A DNA stretch of 64,000 bases from positions 1 through 64,000 of the forward strand of contig NZ_JACRYU010000012.1 in the NCBI RefSeq assembly GCF_014333445.1, given 5' to 3'. Shown here one piece after another: positions 1 to 9,446 of this stretch (position 1 is the first letter of the stretch; the number at the start of each line of letters is the position of its first letter). The position numbers were made by a program, and so were the translations under genes. The notes below the pieces were generated by a model, which made no database searches, had not been told where the DNA came from, and saw nothing but the letters and a program-made list of their open reading frames with translations. The DNA comes from Terrisporobacter mayombei (lineage in GTDB: Bacteria; Bacillota; Clostridia; Peptostreptococcales; Peptostreptococcaceae).

Positions 1-108
1 TTTATAATTTCGTTAGGCTTGTTTGCCATGCAAATTTTTAAAGATATGAAACTTAATTTAACCTATCGGTTTATTTATCAATTCGAGAATGATTCTCATC
101 ATATCTAA
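1..108 (+). CDS. possible C-terminal end of an unidentified gene cut by the left edge
   Basis: The first forward frame is open from the window edge to a TAA at 106-108, giving 35 residues that begin hydrophobic and end QFENDSHHI. It could be the tail of a membrane protein, but it uses codons rare in the neighbours (CGG, TCG, GGC) and there is too little to name it. The competing reading is a leftward gene starting with ATG at 29 (MANKPNEII...), which has no visible ribosome binding site. Either may be chance. Confidence 0.25.
   Translation, partial: FIISLGLFAMQIFKDMKLNLTYRFIYQFENDSHHI
84..98. promoter_or_regulatory. Fur-like 7-1-7 palindrome
   Basis: The sequence CGAGAAT-G-ATTCTCA is an inverted repeat of two 7-mers around one base, with a single mismatch in the outermost pair. 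It closely resembles the 7-1-7 Fur box core (TGATAAT-N-ATTATCA). If functional it would most likely control a gene reading leftward out of the window. It also overlaps the forward open frame ending at 108, so it may be coincidental. Confidence 0.45.
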
Positions 109-160
109 TTAACAAAACCATATTTTGTGTAATTTATATAATTTATTTTATAAAAAATAA

Positions 161-206
161 AAGGTTTATATATATAGATGTAGCAACTCTATAATACATA
201 AACCTT
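161..206 (-). terminator. intrinsic terminator, leftward
   Basis: AAGGTTTAT (161-169) pairs with ATAAACCTT (198-206). On the minus strand the hairpin is followed by a T-rich tract. It would terminate leftward transcription coming from the His-rich remnant at 234-368. Confidence 0.5.
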
Positions 207-233
207 CATAGTTATAGTTATCTTATTTAATTA

Positions 234-368
234 TTATACATGAGTGTGAACATGATCATTTGTATGGGCGTGTCCATGTGGATGTACGTGATCTTCATGA
301 TCATTACCACCACAGCAATTTTTTTGAACACTTCTATACTTGATTATATATATAATATTATCAATTAT
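234..368 (-). pseudogene. His-rich metal-binding tail, apparently a gene remnant
   Basis: The minus strand has a 44-codon open frame ending in TAA at 236-234. Its last part reads CCGGNDHEDHVHPHGHAH then TNDHVHTHV: a Cys-Cys pair followed by nine histidines in 21 residues. Such tails bind Ni, Zn, Fe or Cu in metallochaperones, SlyD-type proteins and small FeoB-associated proteins. An in-frame TAA lies at 371-369 and there is no ATG, GTG or TTG before the Cys pair, so no complete gene is visible. It looks like the 3' end of a decayed metal-handling gene. A terminator follows at 161-206 and a Fur-like palindrome lies beyond. Confidence 0.35.
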
Positions 369-580
369 TTATTGCAGTGTAAATATATATATAAATTATC
401 AAAATATTTAATTTTATACATTTTTCATTATTTTTAGATATTTATTTATATTATTTTACATATAATTATATAATTCGATATATTTTTATTTTTATCAATT
501 TAAAGTTTATATATTTTCGTATCTATAGTTTACTTTTATTAATAATTTTATAATTTAGTGTACTTATATATTGGCATAAA
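369..580. other. very AT-rich intergenic stretch, no gene seen
   Basis: About 210 bases of nearly pure A/T between the His-rich remnant and the terminator of the Wood-Ljungdahl operon. I see no open frame with a ribosome binding site and no clear promoter. Confidence 0.5.
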
Positions 581-583
581 AAA

Positions 584-621
584 ATTCCTATAATGTTTTT
601 ATAACTATTATAGGAGTTTTT
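584..621. terminator. terminator of the Wood-Ljungdahl operon (bidirectional form)
   Basis: CCTATAAT (587-594) pairs with ATTATAGG (607-614), with an A-tract on the left and a T-tract on the right, so it works in either direction. It lies 30 bases downstream of the stop of acsV, the last gene of the operon. Confidence 0.8.
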
Positions 622-650
622 TATCTAATTACAGATTAATAACTTTTATA

Positions 651-2579
651 TTATTCTAAAATTTCTTTTACTGTTGGAAAACTATCTATATTGGTATGAG
701 GTAAGAAGCATGCTGAAACAAATTCATCCATATATGTAGGATATACACTTAATTCTACATATGTCATTTGTGAACCTATTTCCTCTAGTTTATGTTTCGC
801 ATCTGAACTAATTAAAGCTAAGTAAGAACCAACTAATGAACTATTTCCTATATATTGAAATTTACTTCTATCTACATCAGGTAGTAATCCAATTAATATA
901 GAGTTTTCTATATCAAGGTTATTTCCTATACCACCAGCTATATATACTTTATCTATGACTTCAAAATCCATGCCTAAACTTTCAAGAAGCACAGATGCTC
1001 CTGAATATATAGCTCCTTTAGCTCTTATAAAGTTATCTATATCTACCTCATTTACAACTAAATCATTTTCTAAACCTTCATAATCATCTTTGAAAGCTAA
1101 TACATATTCACCAATTTCATGTTCATTAAATCTTACTCTTCTGTTATTCAAATCTTTTTGAATTTTACCTCTTCTATCGATTACACCTTTAAGTAACATT
1201 TGGCAAATTAAGTCTATTATACCAGATCCGCATATTCCTATTGGATTACAATCTCCAATTATAGTTAATTTGGGTTCTAAAGTATCTTTGTCAATACTAA
1301 CCTTTTCAATTGCACCAGCAGAGGCTCTCATACCACAACTTATACCTCCACCTTCAAAAGCTGGTCCAGCAGAGCATGCACAACACATCATGAAATCTTT
1401 ATTTCCAAATACTATTTCTCCATTTGTTCCTAAGTCAATTAATAATGTATTCTCTTCACTTGCCCATATACCTGCTGATAATACACCAGCTGTTATATCT
1501 CCCCCTACATAACTGGCTACGTTTGGAGATAAATAGATTAATGCACTTTGATTAATATTTAAGCCAACATCTTCTCCCATTAATCTTGGCGATTTTAAAT
1601 ATGGTGGTATATAAGGTTCTAACCTTAAATAATCAGGATATATGCCTAAGAATAGTGTTGACATAGTAGTATTTCCAGAAATAACAGCTCTAATTACATT
1701 ATTTTTATCAATGCCTGTCTTTTCATAGATTGACTCTATTAAAGGATTTAAAGTATCTTCTACTATTGCCTTCCTCATAATTTCTAAATTATCTTTTCTA
1801 ACGGCAAATACTATTCTGTTTATAACATCTGCACCGTATCTTATTTGAGCATTTCCTGATGATGCTTTTTCTATAACTTCATTAGTAATCAGATTTACTA
1901 AACATACAACAACAGAAGTAGTTCCTATATCTATAGCTAATCCGTATAATTCTCCTTCTCTGTTTCCTGACTCAATATTTAATATTGTTATTTTATTTTT
2001 CTTTCTAACATAAGTTAAAGTGACCTTAAAATTATTTTCTCTTAATACTTTTGGCATTTTTCTTAATATATCTAATCTAAAATCAATTCCCTCTATTCCA
2101 AAATCTTGTCTCACTTGTCTTTCAAGTCTGTCAACATCACTTATGTTATCATCTAATGATGGTGCTTCTAATTCAATATATTTCTTTTCTATATTAGTGT
2201 TATATGAAATCCCATTATCGTCTATTAATTTCTTAGCTCTATCAAATAAATCCTTATCTACTTTTTTATCTGAACCTTCTATTTTCATACCATGCATTGA
2301 TGAAGAAAGTTTAGATGGAACATCTACTACTATATCTTCAGTAACTTTAGTAGCACAGGCCAATATATATCCTTGTTCCCATTCATAATCACTAATATGT
2401 ATATTTTTTTCAGTATCACATTTCCCATCTAGTAGTTTGACTTTACATTTTCCACATGATTGAGATCCATTACAAGGTGCATCTATAAATATATCTGCCT
2501 TTCTTGCTAAATCTAATAAATTTTCACCTACTTCACACTGAACTTCCTTGTTATGTGATTTAAAAAAAACTTTAGCCAT
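651..2579 (-). CDS. acsV: corrinoid activation/regeneration protein AcsV (RACo type)
   Basis: A 642-residue ATP-dependent reductive activator that returns the inactive Co(II) form of the corrinoid iron-sulfur protein to Co(I). The N-terminus is a plant-type [2Fe-2S] ferredoxin domain with ligands C36, C42, C45 and C75. The C-terminal two thirds carries an ASKHA-type ATPase fold, with AIDIGTTSVVV near residue 215 and LLIDLGTNGEI further on. Length and architecture match the RACo family (DUF4445). It is the last gene of the Wood-Ljungdahl operon, but is set off from gcvH by 165 bases that contain a terminator-like hairpin, so it may be expressed at a lower level. The GGGGTGATG ribosome binding region supports the ATG at 2579. 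Confidence 0.92.
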   Translation of the reverse strand: MAKVFFKSHNKEVQCEVGENLLDLARKADIFIDAPCNGSQSCGKCKVKLLDGKCDTEKNIHISDYEWEQGYILACATKVTEDIVVDVPSKLSSSMHGMKIEGSDKKVDKDLFDRAKKLIDDNGISYNTNIEKKYIELEAPSLDDNISDVDRLERQVRQDFGIEGIDFRLDILRKMPKVLRENNFKVTLTYVRKKNKITILNIESGNREGELYGLAIDIGTTSVVVCLVNLITNEVIEKASSGNAQIRYGADVINRIVFAVRKDNLEIMRKAIVEDTLNPLIESIYEKTGIDKNNVIRAVISGNTTMSTLFLGIYPDYLRLEPYIPPYLKSPRLMGEDVGLNINQSALIYLSPNVASYVGGDITAGVLSAGIWASEENTLLIDLGTNGEIVFGNKDFMMCCACSAGPAFEGGGISCGMRASAGAIEKVSIDKDTLEPKLTIIGDCNPIGICGSGIIDLICQMLLKGVIDRRGKIQKDLNNRRVRFNEHEIGEYVLAFKDDYEGLENDLVVNEVDIDNFIRAKGAIYSGASVLLESLGMDFEVIDKVYIAGGIGNNLDIENSILIGLLPDVDRSKFQYIGNSSLVGSYLALISSDAKHKLEEIGSQMTYVELSVYPTYMDEFVSACFLPHTNIDSFPTVKEILE

Positions 2580-2675
2580 ATCATCACCCCAATAAATTTA
2601 TTTTTATAATCACTCAACCTGCTATCTTATTTAAATAGGTATGAAATTCCCTTATTTGTATATATTACTATGAGT

Positions 2676-2722
2676 AAAAAAGCATAGTAAACTTAGCTCG
2701 CTTAAATTTACTATGCTTTTAT
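2676..2722. terminator. hairpin/terminator between gcvH and acsV
   Basis: AAAAGCATAGTAAA (2678-2691) pairs perfectly with TTTACTATGCTTTT (2707-2720). T-rich flanks lie on both strands. It lies inside the operon, so it probably lowers rather than stops transcription into acsV. Confidence 0.65.
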
Positions 2723-2744
2723 TAATTTAATATCAAGCAGAAAA

Positions 2745-3122
2745 TTATTCTAAACCTTTTTTGTACTCTTCTCCACTTAATAAGCTATCTAATTCAGATG
2801 GCTCTGACATTTTAACTTTGCAAATCCATGCATCATATGGATCTTCATTTACATATTCAGGTTCATCTTCTAATTTATCTTCATTTATTTCAACTACTTC
2901 TCCTGAAACTGGAGCTATTAAATCAGAAGCCACCTTAGAAGACTCTATTACACCAAAAGATTCCCCTATAGTTAATTCATCTTCTACTTCTGGCATTTCA
3001 ACAAATAATACTTCTCCTAATTGTTCTTGAGCAAAGTCTGTTACACCAATGTAAGCATATTCTCCTTCAACTCTTACCCAAGTATGTTTTGGAGAGTATT
3101 TTAATTCAGCTAATATTTTCAT
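2745..3122 (-). CDS. gcvH: glycine cleavage system H protein
   Basis: A 125-residue lipoyl carrier protein. The lipoyl-lysine is K63 in the motif ESSKVASD, inside a typical H-protein fold starting YSPKHTWV and continuing [17 protein letters not shown]. The frame is open upstream to a TTG at 3137, but the GGGGGA ribosome binding sequence lies between that codon and the ATG at 3122, so the ATG is the start. It lies 34 bases after acsB in the Wood-Ljungdahl operon. No gcvP or gcvT is present here. With lpd in the same operon it suggests a link between glycine synthesis/cleavage and methylene-THF, as in other acetogens and C. difficile. Confidence 0.93.
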   Translation of the reverse strand: MKILAELKYSPKHTWVRVEGEYAYIGVTDFAQEQLGEVLFVEMPEVEDELTIGESFGVIESSKVASDLIAPVSGEVVEINEDKLEDEPEYVNEDPYDAWICKVKMSEPSELDSLLSGEEYKKGLE

Positions 3123-3156
3123 GTTATATTCCCCCAAATCTATTATTTTATTAGTA

Positions 3157-5286
3157 TTACATTATTGGATCCATAGATAATGCTGGATGTCCTTTTTCTT
3201 CAAGGAAAGCACAAACTGATTCAGAATCAACAGCTATAGTTTCATCACATATCATTTGGCTGAAGTTTTCTATTCCAGTCATTTCTTTAACTGCAGCATC
3301 AAGTTTATCAGCTACGAAATCTTTTAATTCTTTTGGCATCCAAACTATTCTTTCTGGTCCACCTTCTGTGTAAGCAAACTTTTTAGACGATATGAAATGT
3401 CTACCATGACCCATGAATCCTGGAGTTTGAACTCCACCACCAGTCATAGAAGCAAGTTCACCGAAAGTCATACCAACAGGAGTTACTCCTGGGAATTCTC
3501 TATTTACTATAACTAATCCATTAGCTTCTGGCATTATACCACATATACATTCGAAGCATCCACAAGAAGTCATTGGATCTTCCATTATAGAGTAAAGCGT
3601 AACTTGTTCAACTGCACCTTGAGATATTTCATTTACCGTATCATTAACTGATTGCCAGATACCTTTTTTCTCATCTAAGCATTCACCTTTTGATATTGGT
3701 TGGCAAGGACCTGTTGGATTAAGTTCTTTTGTAGCTTTAGCATCTAACCAAGAAACTGCCCCACATAATCCAAGTCTTTCAGGAGTAACGACACAAACGT
3801 GAGCTGGAGCAAATGATTGACACATATTACAAGAATAGAAATCTTCAACACTTTCATCAACAAGAGATGCTAATCTATTATCTCTTGCTTCATATCTTGC
3901 TAATGCTTCAGATTTTCTTTCATTTACTAATGCCTCATCAGTTATTATAGTAACCTCGCATTTATCAACAACAGCTTCAAATTCATCTTTCATCATAGCA
4001 TACATAACTTCACCTATATGCTCTAGTTTGAATCCTTTTTCTACTGCATCTTTAGATATTCTTACCCAAGACATATCTCTTTGACCAACATGCATTAATC
4101 CTTCTATATAGTTCATAAAGTAATGGAAACGTCTTTCTAAAACAGGCTCAAAATCTTCTTGCATTGCTTTACCAGCAACATTTACCACTACAGCAAGAGG
4201 TAGTCTTGTAACACCATCTGCTAATTTAGACAAGTCTATATTTTCACCTATTACTTCTATTTTGTGATCTTCTACCTCTGACATTGGTTTAGCTATAACT
4301 AATTCCCAGGCAGGAGTTTTATTTCCACCGAATTCATAAGCCATTTCAGCTTTTCTAATTCTTTCACCCTCGAAAGCTGCGGCAAATCCAACTGGTATAG
4401 GTATTTCAGTTACTTTTATTTTTATTCCTCTAGCTTCTAGAGAAGTTGCAACAAATTTATCATAATCTCTTTGAGTTAATAAGTTACAAGGCACTTCAGT
4501 TACAACTTGGTCAGTTATAACTGGGAATCCAAGAGCTATAGCTCCAGCACCACAAGCAACTACTAATTCACTAAGTGGTCCAAAAGCATTTACAAATGCA
4601 GGAACTCTCTTAGATGTATATTCTAATAGTTGATTTAAATCACCTGGAGGAACAGCGCCGAATATTAATGCAGCTCTTATTGCAACAGATACAACATGTA
4701 TTACTGAAGTTACATCATATCCCAAAGGTATAACACGAAGGTCTACACCCATTTTTATTTCAGCTTCAATAGCTTGATCTATAACTTTTCCTACTAAGAA
4801 AGTTAATAAACCTTTAGATTGATAATCTTTTACTACTTTTGCTAATGTTTCAGAATCTGGACATTCACCAAGAACAACTGCAACACCAGGTATATCTCCT
4901 GTAACTAGCGGTACACCAAGAGATCTTATGATAGGGTCAACTACGTGTCCTGCACAAGGTGCTTCGTATGGAGTTTCATTAGTTGCATATTTAACTGCTT
5001 CAACTATTTCAGCTGCTAAAGCTGTAGCTAAACCAGCATTTAAAGCCGTTTCAAGTAATGGTTTTTCAACTATTAAAGATTTTACTATCTCTAAAGCTCC
5101 TTCTAAGTCACCTAATGTAGCCATTTTTTGTCCAGTTGCAGCATATATACAAGGAATAGAATATGCTGTATCAGGAAATGCTACTGGAGACTCTTTTCCT
5201 TTTTCTGATATTGCAGCTGAAAGCACACTATTTGCAGCATCGTATGCTTGATTTGCACCTGTGTAAATTGTGTTATATAAATTCAC
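3157..5286 (-). CDS. acsB: CO dehydrogenase/acetyl-CoA synthase, acetyl-CoA synthase subunit (alpha)
   Basis: A 709-residue enzyme that joins CO, the methyl group from the corrinoid protein and CoA into acetyl-CoA at the nickel-containing A-cluster. All A-cluster cysteines are visible: C486, C489, C498 and C508 hold the [4Fe-4S] cube, and C575 and C577 of the CGC motif hold the distal nickel. The spacing is identical to the Moorella enzyme. Translation starts at GTG 5286, supported by GGGGGAAG upstream. It sits between acsE and gcvH, and a 103-base gap with a hairpin separates it from acsE. Confidence 0.97.
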   Translation of the reverse strand: MNLYNTIYTGANQAYDAANSVLSAAISEKGKESPVAFPDTAYSIPCIYAATGQKMATLGDLEGALEIVKSLIVEKPLLETALNAGLATALAAEIVEAVKYATNETPYEAPCAGHVVDPIIRSLGVPLVTGDIPGVAVVLGECPDSETLAKVVKDYQSKGLLTFLVGKVIDQAIEAEIKMGVDLRVIPLGYDVTSVIHVVSVAIRAALIFGAVPPGDLNQLLEYTSKRVPAFVNAFGPLSELVVACGAGAIALGFPVITDQVVTEVPCNLLTQRDYDKFVATSLEARGIKIKVTEIPIPVGFAAAFEGERIRKAEMAYEFGGNKTPAWELVIAKPMSEVEDHKIEVIGENIDLSKLADGVTRLPLAVVVNVAGKAMQEDFEPVLERRFHYFMNYIEGLMHVGQRDMSWVRISKDAVEKGFKLEHIGEVMYAMMKDEFEAVVDKCEVTIITDEALVNERKSEALARYEARDNRLASLVDESVEDFYSCNMCQSFAPAHVCVVTPERLGLCGAVSWLDAKATKELNPTGPCQPISKGECLDEKKGIWQSVNDTVNEISQGAVEQVTLYSIMEDPMTSCGCFECICGIMPEANGLVIVNREFPGVTPVGMTFGELASMTGGGVQTPGFMGHGRHFISSKKFAYTEGGPERIVWMPKELKDFVADKLDAAVKEMTGIENFSQMICDETIAVDSESVCAFLEEKGHPALSMDPIM

Positions 5287-5328
5287 TTTTTACTTCCCCC
5301 TTTTATGAATTATATGTTTATATTCTCA

Positions 5329-5355
5329 GGCTAAGCTATCAAATAAAGCTTAGCC
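5329..5355 (-). other. intercistronic hairpin acsE/acsB
   Basis: GGCTAAGCT (5329-5337) pairs perfectly with AGCTTAGCC (5347-5355). No T-run follows on the minus strand, so this is not a standard terminator. A role in mRNA processing or stability is inferred. Confidence 0.55.
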
Positions 5356-5389
5356 ATTAAAACCTATTTTATTTAATAATTATTAACAA

Positions 5390-6205
5390 TTACCCTCTAT
5401 AATCAAATGCTAATTCTTTAACATCTAAGAAAGAATCTGAATAAAGATTGGAATTTCTTATTATATCGCAAGTTTTTATTGTCTGGATTAATAGTTCATC
5501 TAATGGGTTAACTATTGCAGAAGAGAAACCATTAGCCATTGCCATTGCTAAGAAATTGCTATCTAATACTTGTCTTAAATGTTTTGGGCAACCATTAGAA
5601 ACATTTGATAATCCACCAGTAGTTTTTAATCCCATTTCAGTCATTAATCTTATAGCTTCTAAAACATCCATTTGTTTCTCTTGCATTCCTTTTATAACTA
5701 AGCAAAGTGGATCAAATAATACATCTGTTTCTGGATCTAACCCAGCCATTGCAGCTGCTTCTATCAATTCCGTACAATACCCCATACGTTGGTCATTGTC
5801 TGCAGGTATACCTTCTTTAGCACATAATGCTATTATAGCTGCATCATATTCTCCAGCAACTTCCATTAAATGCTTTCTATCTCCAGCATCAGCAGAGTTT
5901 ATGATTGGTTTACCATGAGTTCTATCATAAACTTTTAATCCAGCTTCTAAAGCTGCAACGTTAGCTGTATCTAAAGCTAGCGGAACATTGTTTAATTCAC
6001 TTTGAAGTAATTTAACTCCCCATTCCATTATGTCAGCCCCATCTCTTTCAGCTGGACCTATATTAAAATCTATAACATGAGCTCCTGCATCTAGTTGCTC
6101 TTTTGCTCTTTTTAATATTGGTTCTGGGTCTCTTTCAGCTATAGCTTTTCTTATTACTGGTGCGATACAATGTATTCTTTCTCCTATTAACATAAATTTT
6201 TCCAT
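5390..6205 (-). CDS. acsE: methyltetrahydrofolate:corrinoid iron-sulfur protein methyltransferase
   Basis: A 271-residue cytosolic enzyme that moves the methyl group from methyl-THF to the cobalt of the AcsCD corrinoid protein. The sequence opens LIGERIHCIAP and contains VIDFNIGPAERDG and PLALDTAN, typical of the pterin-binding TIM barrel of the MeTr/DHPS family. The length is normal. The ribosome binding sequence AAGGGGG lies ahead of the ATG. It follows acsC by 51 bases in the operon. Confidence 0.95.
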   Translation of the reverse strand: MEKFMLIGERIHCIAPVIRKAIAERDPEPILKRAKEQLDAGAHVIDFNIGPAERDGADIMEWGVKLLQSELNNVPLALDTANVAALEAGLKVYDRTHGKPIINSADAGDRKHLMEVAGEYDAAIIALCAKEGIPADNDQRMGYCTELIEAAAMAGLDPETDVLFDPLCLVIKGMQEKQMDVLEAIRLMTEMGLKTTGGLSNVSNGCPKHLRQVLDSNFLAMAMANGFSSAIVNPLDELLIQTIKTCDIIRNSNLYSDSFLDVKELAFDYRG

Positions 6206-6256
6206 ATTAACTTATCCCCCTTAGATTTTATATATCTTATAAATTATTATCTAAAA

Positions 6257-7621
6257 TTATGCTGTTACTGTTTTTGATTCCATATATTCTTTTAAGAATT
6301 TTGGTAATTCCATTGCTTCTGGAGTACCTACTATAACATTCCAATCAGGTAAGTTATCTTGTACATCTGCTTGTATTACAGCGACTTTACCTGGTATTAT
6401 TAAGTCTCTGTTTTTAGTCATATCAGCTATACCACATTCTTTAATAAAGTTTCCTATTACACTACCACCAAATTTACCAGCAGCCCAAGAAGTAAGAACT
6501 GAATACCCACCTGCATCAGGTATTACTAACCAACAAGGCACCTTAGATCTTTCTAATTCACCACTTACTACGAAGTAAGTTAACGCAAAGTCAACAGTTA
6601 CTAATACAGGAGAATTTTCATCTGGGTTGTTTATTGGATAAATTTTAGTTTCCACTCTCATTGGTTTTTGTGGATCAGTAAATAAGTTTTGTCTTAATGC
6701 ATATAAAGGTAAAGCTTTTGAATAACTTATATCATCTAACACTATTATAGAACCATATTTAATAGTGAAAGCAGATGCTAATGATACCTCCATATTTTCA
6801 TCACCATTAGCTAGCTTATTAACGAATACTATAGATGGATATCCAAAAGTTCTATCTTGTTCCTTTAATGCTATTCTTCTTACTTGAACTGCATTAACAT
6901 AAGTATCCTTTATGTTTTCTCCAGTTACATCAAGTATTAATTCTTTATATCCAGCTTTTTGAATTAATTCAACTGTTTCATATAATCCTTCTAAGCTATC
7001 AGCTTTTACACCTAAAGCTAAATTATCCCCTTTAACTACATCTATCATAGCTTGATAGTTATCTTTATTAGCACCGTATACTACTGGATTTAAGCCTTTT
7101 AATAATTCTACAGCTTCTTTGGCAACTTCTACATCAGAAACATTTAGTATGAATGCTACCTTAGTTTCAGATTTCAATTTATTTATAATATTTAAGAAAT
7201 TTTCTTTATTTTCGTTGTAAGTAACAAAAGCAAATTCAGCTCTCATTACCTCTCCTATTCTTTCATATTCTACTGTTTTTATATTATTTATTTTTGAATC
7301 TATTTGCTCTTCAGTCATACAATCACAGAATGATATAGCAAATCTATTTTTACTTACTAAAGTTTTTTCATGTCTAAATAATACAGTTTCTCCACCTAAA
7401 GTATATTCACTTTCTCCAGCTCCAACTTTTAATGTTTTCATTGGAGGTGCAGTAGCCTCTGATAGTTTTTGTATTGCTTCATCAGACATATGTGGACATT
7501 TTTCTACGTCTACGGCTCCACTTGCAACTTTCATAGAGAAAGCCATACAAGTTGGAAATCCACATTCCTTACAGTTTTTCTTTGGTGTTAATTTAAATAT
7601 ATCTAAAGCTTTTAATGCCAT
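6257..7621 (-). CDS. acsC: corrinoid iron-sulfur protein large (gamma) subunit
   Basis: A 454-residue subunit that carries the [4Fe-4S] cluster and contributes the B12 domain of the methyl carrier. The N-terminal cluster motif has C17, C20, C25 and C42 (NCKECGFPTC followed by VEKC). The middle forms a TIM barrel and the C-terminus is the cobalamin-binding domain. It pairs with AcsD immediately upstream (30-base gap). AcsE methylates it and AcsB demethylates it. Confidence 0.96.
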   Translation of the reverse strand: MALKALDIFKLTPKKNCKECGFPTCMAFSMKVASGAVDVEKCPHMSDEAIQKLSEATAPPMKTLKVGAGESEYTLGGETVLFRHEKTLVSKNRFAISFCDCMTEEQIDSKINNIKTVEYERIGEVMRAEFAFVTYNENKENFLNIINKLKSETKVAFILNVSDVEVAKEAVELLKGLNPVVYGANKDNYQAMIDVVKGDNLALGVKADSLEGLYETVELIQKAGYKELILDVTGENIKDTYVNAVQVRRIALKEQDRTFGYPSIVFVNKLANGDENMEVSLASAFTIKYGSIIVLDDISYSKALPLYALRQNLFTDPQKPMRVETKIYPINNPDENSPVLVTVDFALTYFVVSGELERSKVPCWLVIPDAGGYSVLTSWAAGKFGGSVIGNFIKECGIADMTKNRDLIIPGKVAVIQADVQDNLPDWNVIVGTPEAMELPKFLKEYMESKTVTA

Positions 7622-7651
7622 TGTTTTATCCCCCTAACCTTACAAATAATA

Positions 7652-8596
7652 TTAAGCTAAAGCGCTTATAAATGATTTTATAGTTTTTATTGATTCTGGA
7701 TGACGAAGTATTACTGCATCAGATCCACCTACTAATACACTTGTAGCAGTTGAAATTTCCATTGCTATACTTCTTTTTTCACTGCATCCCCATCCTGGTT
7801 GATCTGCTTCATCAGCTATAGCTTCTTTAACATGACCAACTTCAAAAGAAACTGGAGTTACTATTGGAATTTGTAATTGCTTATCATTTTGATTAAATGC
7901 TGCTAATCTAATTCTATCCATTGTAGATGCAACATACTCATATCCATATCCAACAGCTGAGCAGCCAATATTCATTACTATATTTTCAGATTTAACACCT
8001 AATTGAGTTAATAAAACATTCATTTGTTTAGCTAAGTTTATATCAACAGATGATTCAGCACCGACTTTTTGGCTATAAGCAAGACCTGCTGCTGCACCAA
8101 CTTCTTTATAGTTTTCTTCAACTGCAGACAATATTAGAACATTTTTACCTTCAAGCACTTCTGCTACCTTAGCAAATAATTTACCATCTTTTTCTGCAAC
8201 TCCACATCCTGCTATTACTAATGGTAACTCAATAGCATCAGCTACTTTTTTAGCTACTTCTGCGCATTCTTCTACTGATCTGTCTTCACCGTTAGGATCA
8301 GCCCCTACTAATCTTAAACAAATAAAATCTGCTTCTGTATTATCTTCAACATATTTTGCCCAAGCAGCTGGATCATTTGCTACATCTTTGTACATTTCTT
8401 TATAACAATCAATCCAACTATCTGGATAGACATCATTTATTTCTATTCCTACTTTTTGTGTATTTCCTAAATCTCCATCAAAGCTATAGAATGGTAATAC
8501 ATTTTCCCCACCTATTTTTATAGCTTTTGCTCCTGTTCCTATTTCTACTTCACTTATTTTCCCAGAACATTTTTGAACAGACATTTTGAATGCCAT
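7652..8596 (-). CDS. acsD: corrinoid iron-sulfur protein small (beta) subunit
   Basis: A 314-residue partner of AcsC with a TIM-barrel fold. Recognisable stretches are DVYPDSW near residue 78 and IVMNIGCSAVGYGYEY near residue 205. The two subunits form the corrinoid methyl carrier. It is translated 19 bases after acsF and 30 bases ahead of acsC, with a good AAGGGGG ribosome binding site. Confidence 0.95.
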   Translation of the reverse strand: MAFKMSVQKCSGKISEVEIGTGAKAIKIGGENVLPFYSFDGDLGNTQKVGIEINDVYPDSWIDCYKEMYKDVANDPAAWAKYVEDNTEADFICLRLVGADPNGEDRSVEECAEVAKKVADAIELPLVIAGCGVAEKDGKLFAKVAEVLEGKNVLILSAVEENYKEVGAAAGLAYSQKVGAESSVDINLAKQMNVLLTQLGVKSENIVMNIGCSAVGYGYEYVASTMDRIRLAAFNQNDKQLQIPIVTPVSFEVGHVKEAIADEADQPGWGCSEKRSIAMEISTATSVLVGGSDAVILRHPESIKTIKSFISALA

Positions 8597-8615
8597 ATCT
8601 TTTTCCCCCTTAAGC

Positions 8616-9386
8616 CTATTTTAATTCTAACTTGGCTATAATTTCTTCCATAGCCATTCTAGATTTTGATTCCTCAGGTAGATTCACAAGTGGAATTCCA
8701 TTAGAATCATATTCATATATTAATTCATCTAAAGGTACAACACCTAGAAGGTTTAAATTATGATTTTTTATCTCTTCTTTTACACCATCATTTAGCTCAC
8801 CATTTGGTGCTTTATTTACTATAAGATAAACCCTTCCAACACTTAAATTTAATTCATCAGCTAAGTCTCTAATTCTTGCAACAGCTTGTATACTTCTTCT
8901 TGAGCAATCACTTACTAATAATAAAGTATCAGTATGCTTAGATGTCTTTCTACTTAAATGCTCCATGCCCGCCTCATTATCAGTGATTACATAGTTGTAA
9001 TGGCTAGAAATCCTTTGAACTTGCTCTCTTAATATTCCATTTACAAAACAATAACAGCCCTCTCCTTCAGATCTTCCCATTACTAATAAGTCATATCCTT
9101 CGCCTTCTACTATAATAGAATTTAATTTCCATTGTAAAAATTGAGCTTTAGTCATACCTCCAGGAAATGAATCGCCTCTTTTTTCAGTCATATTAGCTTC
9201 TTCTCTAATTTGACCTATTGTAGCTTCTACATCTACTCCTAATACTTCATTAATATTAGCATTAGCATCGGCATCAACTACAAGAATTGGTTTTTTATTT
9301 TCTTTCAACAAATTATCTATTAAAAGCCCTGTAAGACTTGTTTTACCAGTTCCACCTTTTCCTGCTACCGCTATATTATAACTCAT
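8616..9386 (-). CDS. acsF: AcsF/CooC-type nickel-insertion ATPase
   Basis: A 256-residue MinD/CooC-family P-loop ATPase. The deviant Walker A motif GKGGTGKTS is at residues 9-17, and VVDADANANINEVLG follows at about 36. Family members load nickel into CODH or acetyl-CoA synthase. Its place next to acsD and acsC suggests that it serves acetyl-CoA synthase, while the second homologue (16019-16804), next to cooS, serves CODH. That division is inferred. Confidence 0.85.
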   Translation of the reverse strand: MSYNIAVAGKGGTGKTSLTGLLIDNLLKENKKPILVVDADANANINEVLGVDVEATIGQIREEANMTEKRGDSFPGGMTKAQFLQWKLNSIIVEGEGYDLLVMGRSEGEGCYCFVNGILREQVQRISSHYNYVITDNEAGMEHLSRKTSKHTDTLLLVSDCSRRSIQAVARIRDLADELNLSVGRVYLIVNKAPNGELNDGVKEEIKNHNLNLLGVVPLDELIYEYDSNGIPLVNLPEESKSRMAMEEIIAKLELK

Positions 9387-9411
9387 TTAAGACTTCCCCC
9401 TTAAAATTTGC

Positions 9412-9445
9412 CTAAACAGAGCTTTAGATTTTTCCTCTGTTTTAG
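9412..9445 (-). other. intercistronic hairpin lpd/acsF
   Basis: CTAAACAGAG (9412-9421) pairs with CTCTGTTTTAG (9435-9445) with one bulged base. No T-run follows in the direction of transcription, so this looks like an mRNA processing or stability element. Confidence 0.5.
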
Positions 9446-9446
9446 C

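Noticed and set aside
27..29. ATG of a leftward gene beginning MANKPNEII
   Set aside because: No ribosome binding site and only nine codons visible; kept only as an alternative in the note on the left edge.
240..437. Forward 65-codon Met/Val-rich frame
   Set aside because: It is the mirror of the His-rich minus-strand frame (CAT/CAC codons read as ATG/GTG) and has no ribosome binding site.
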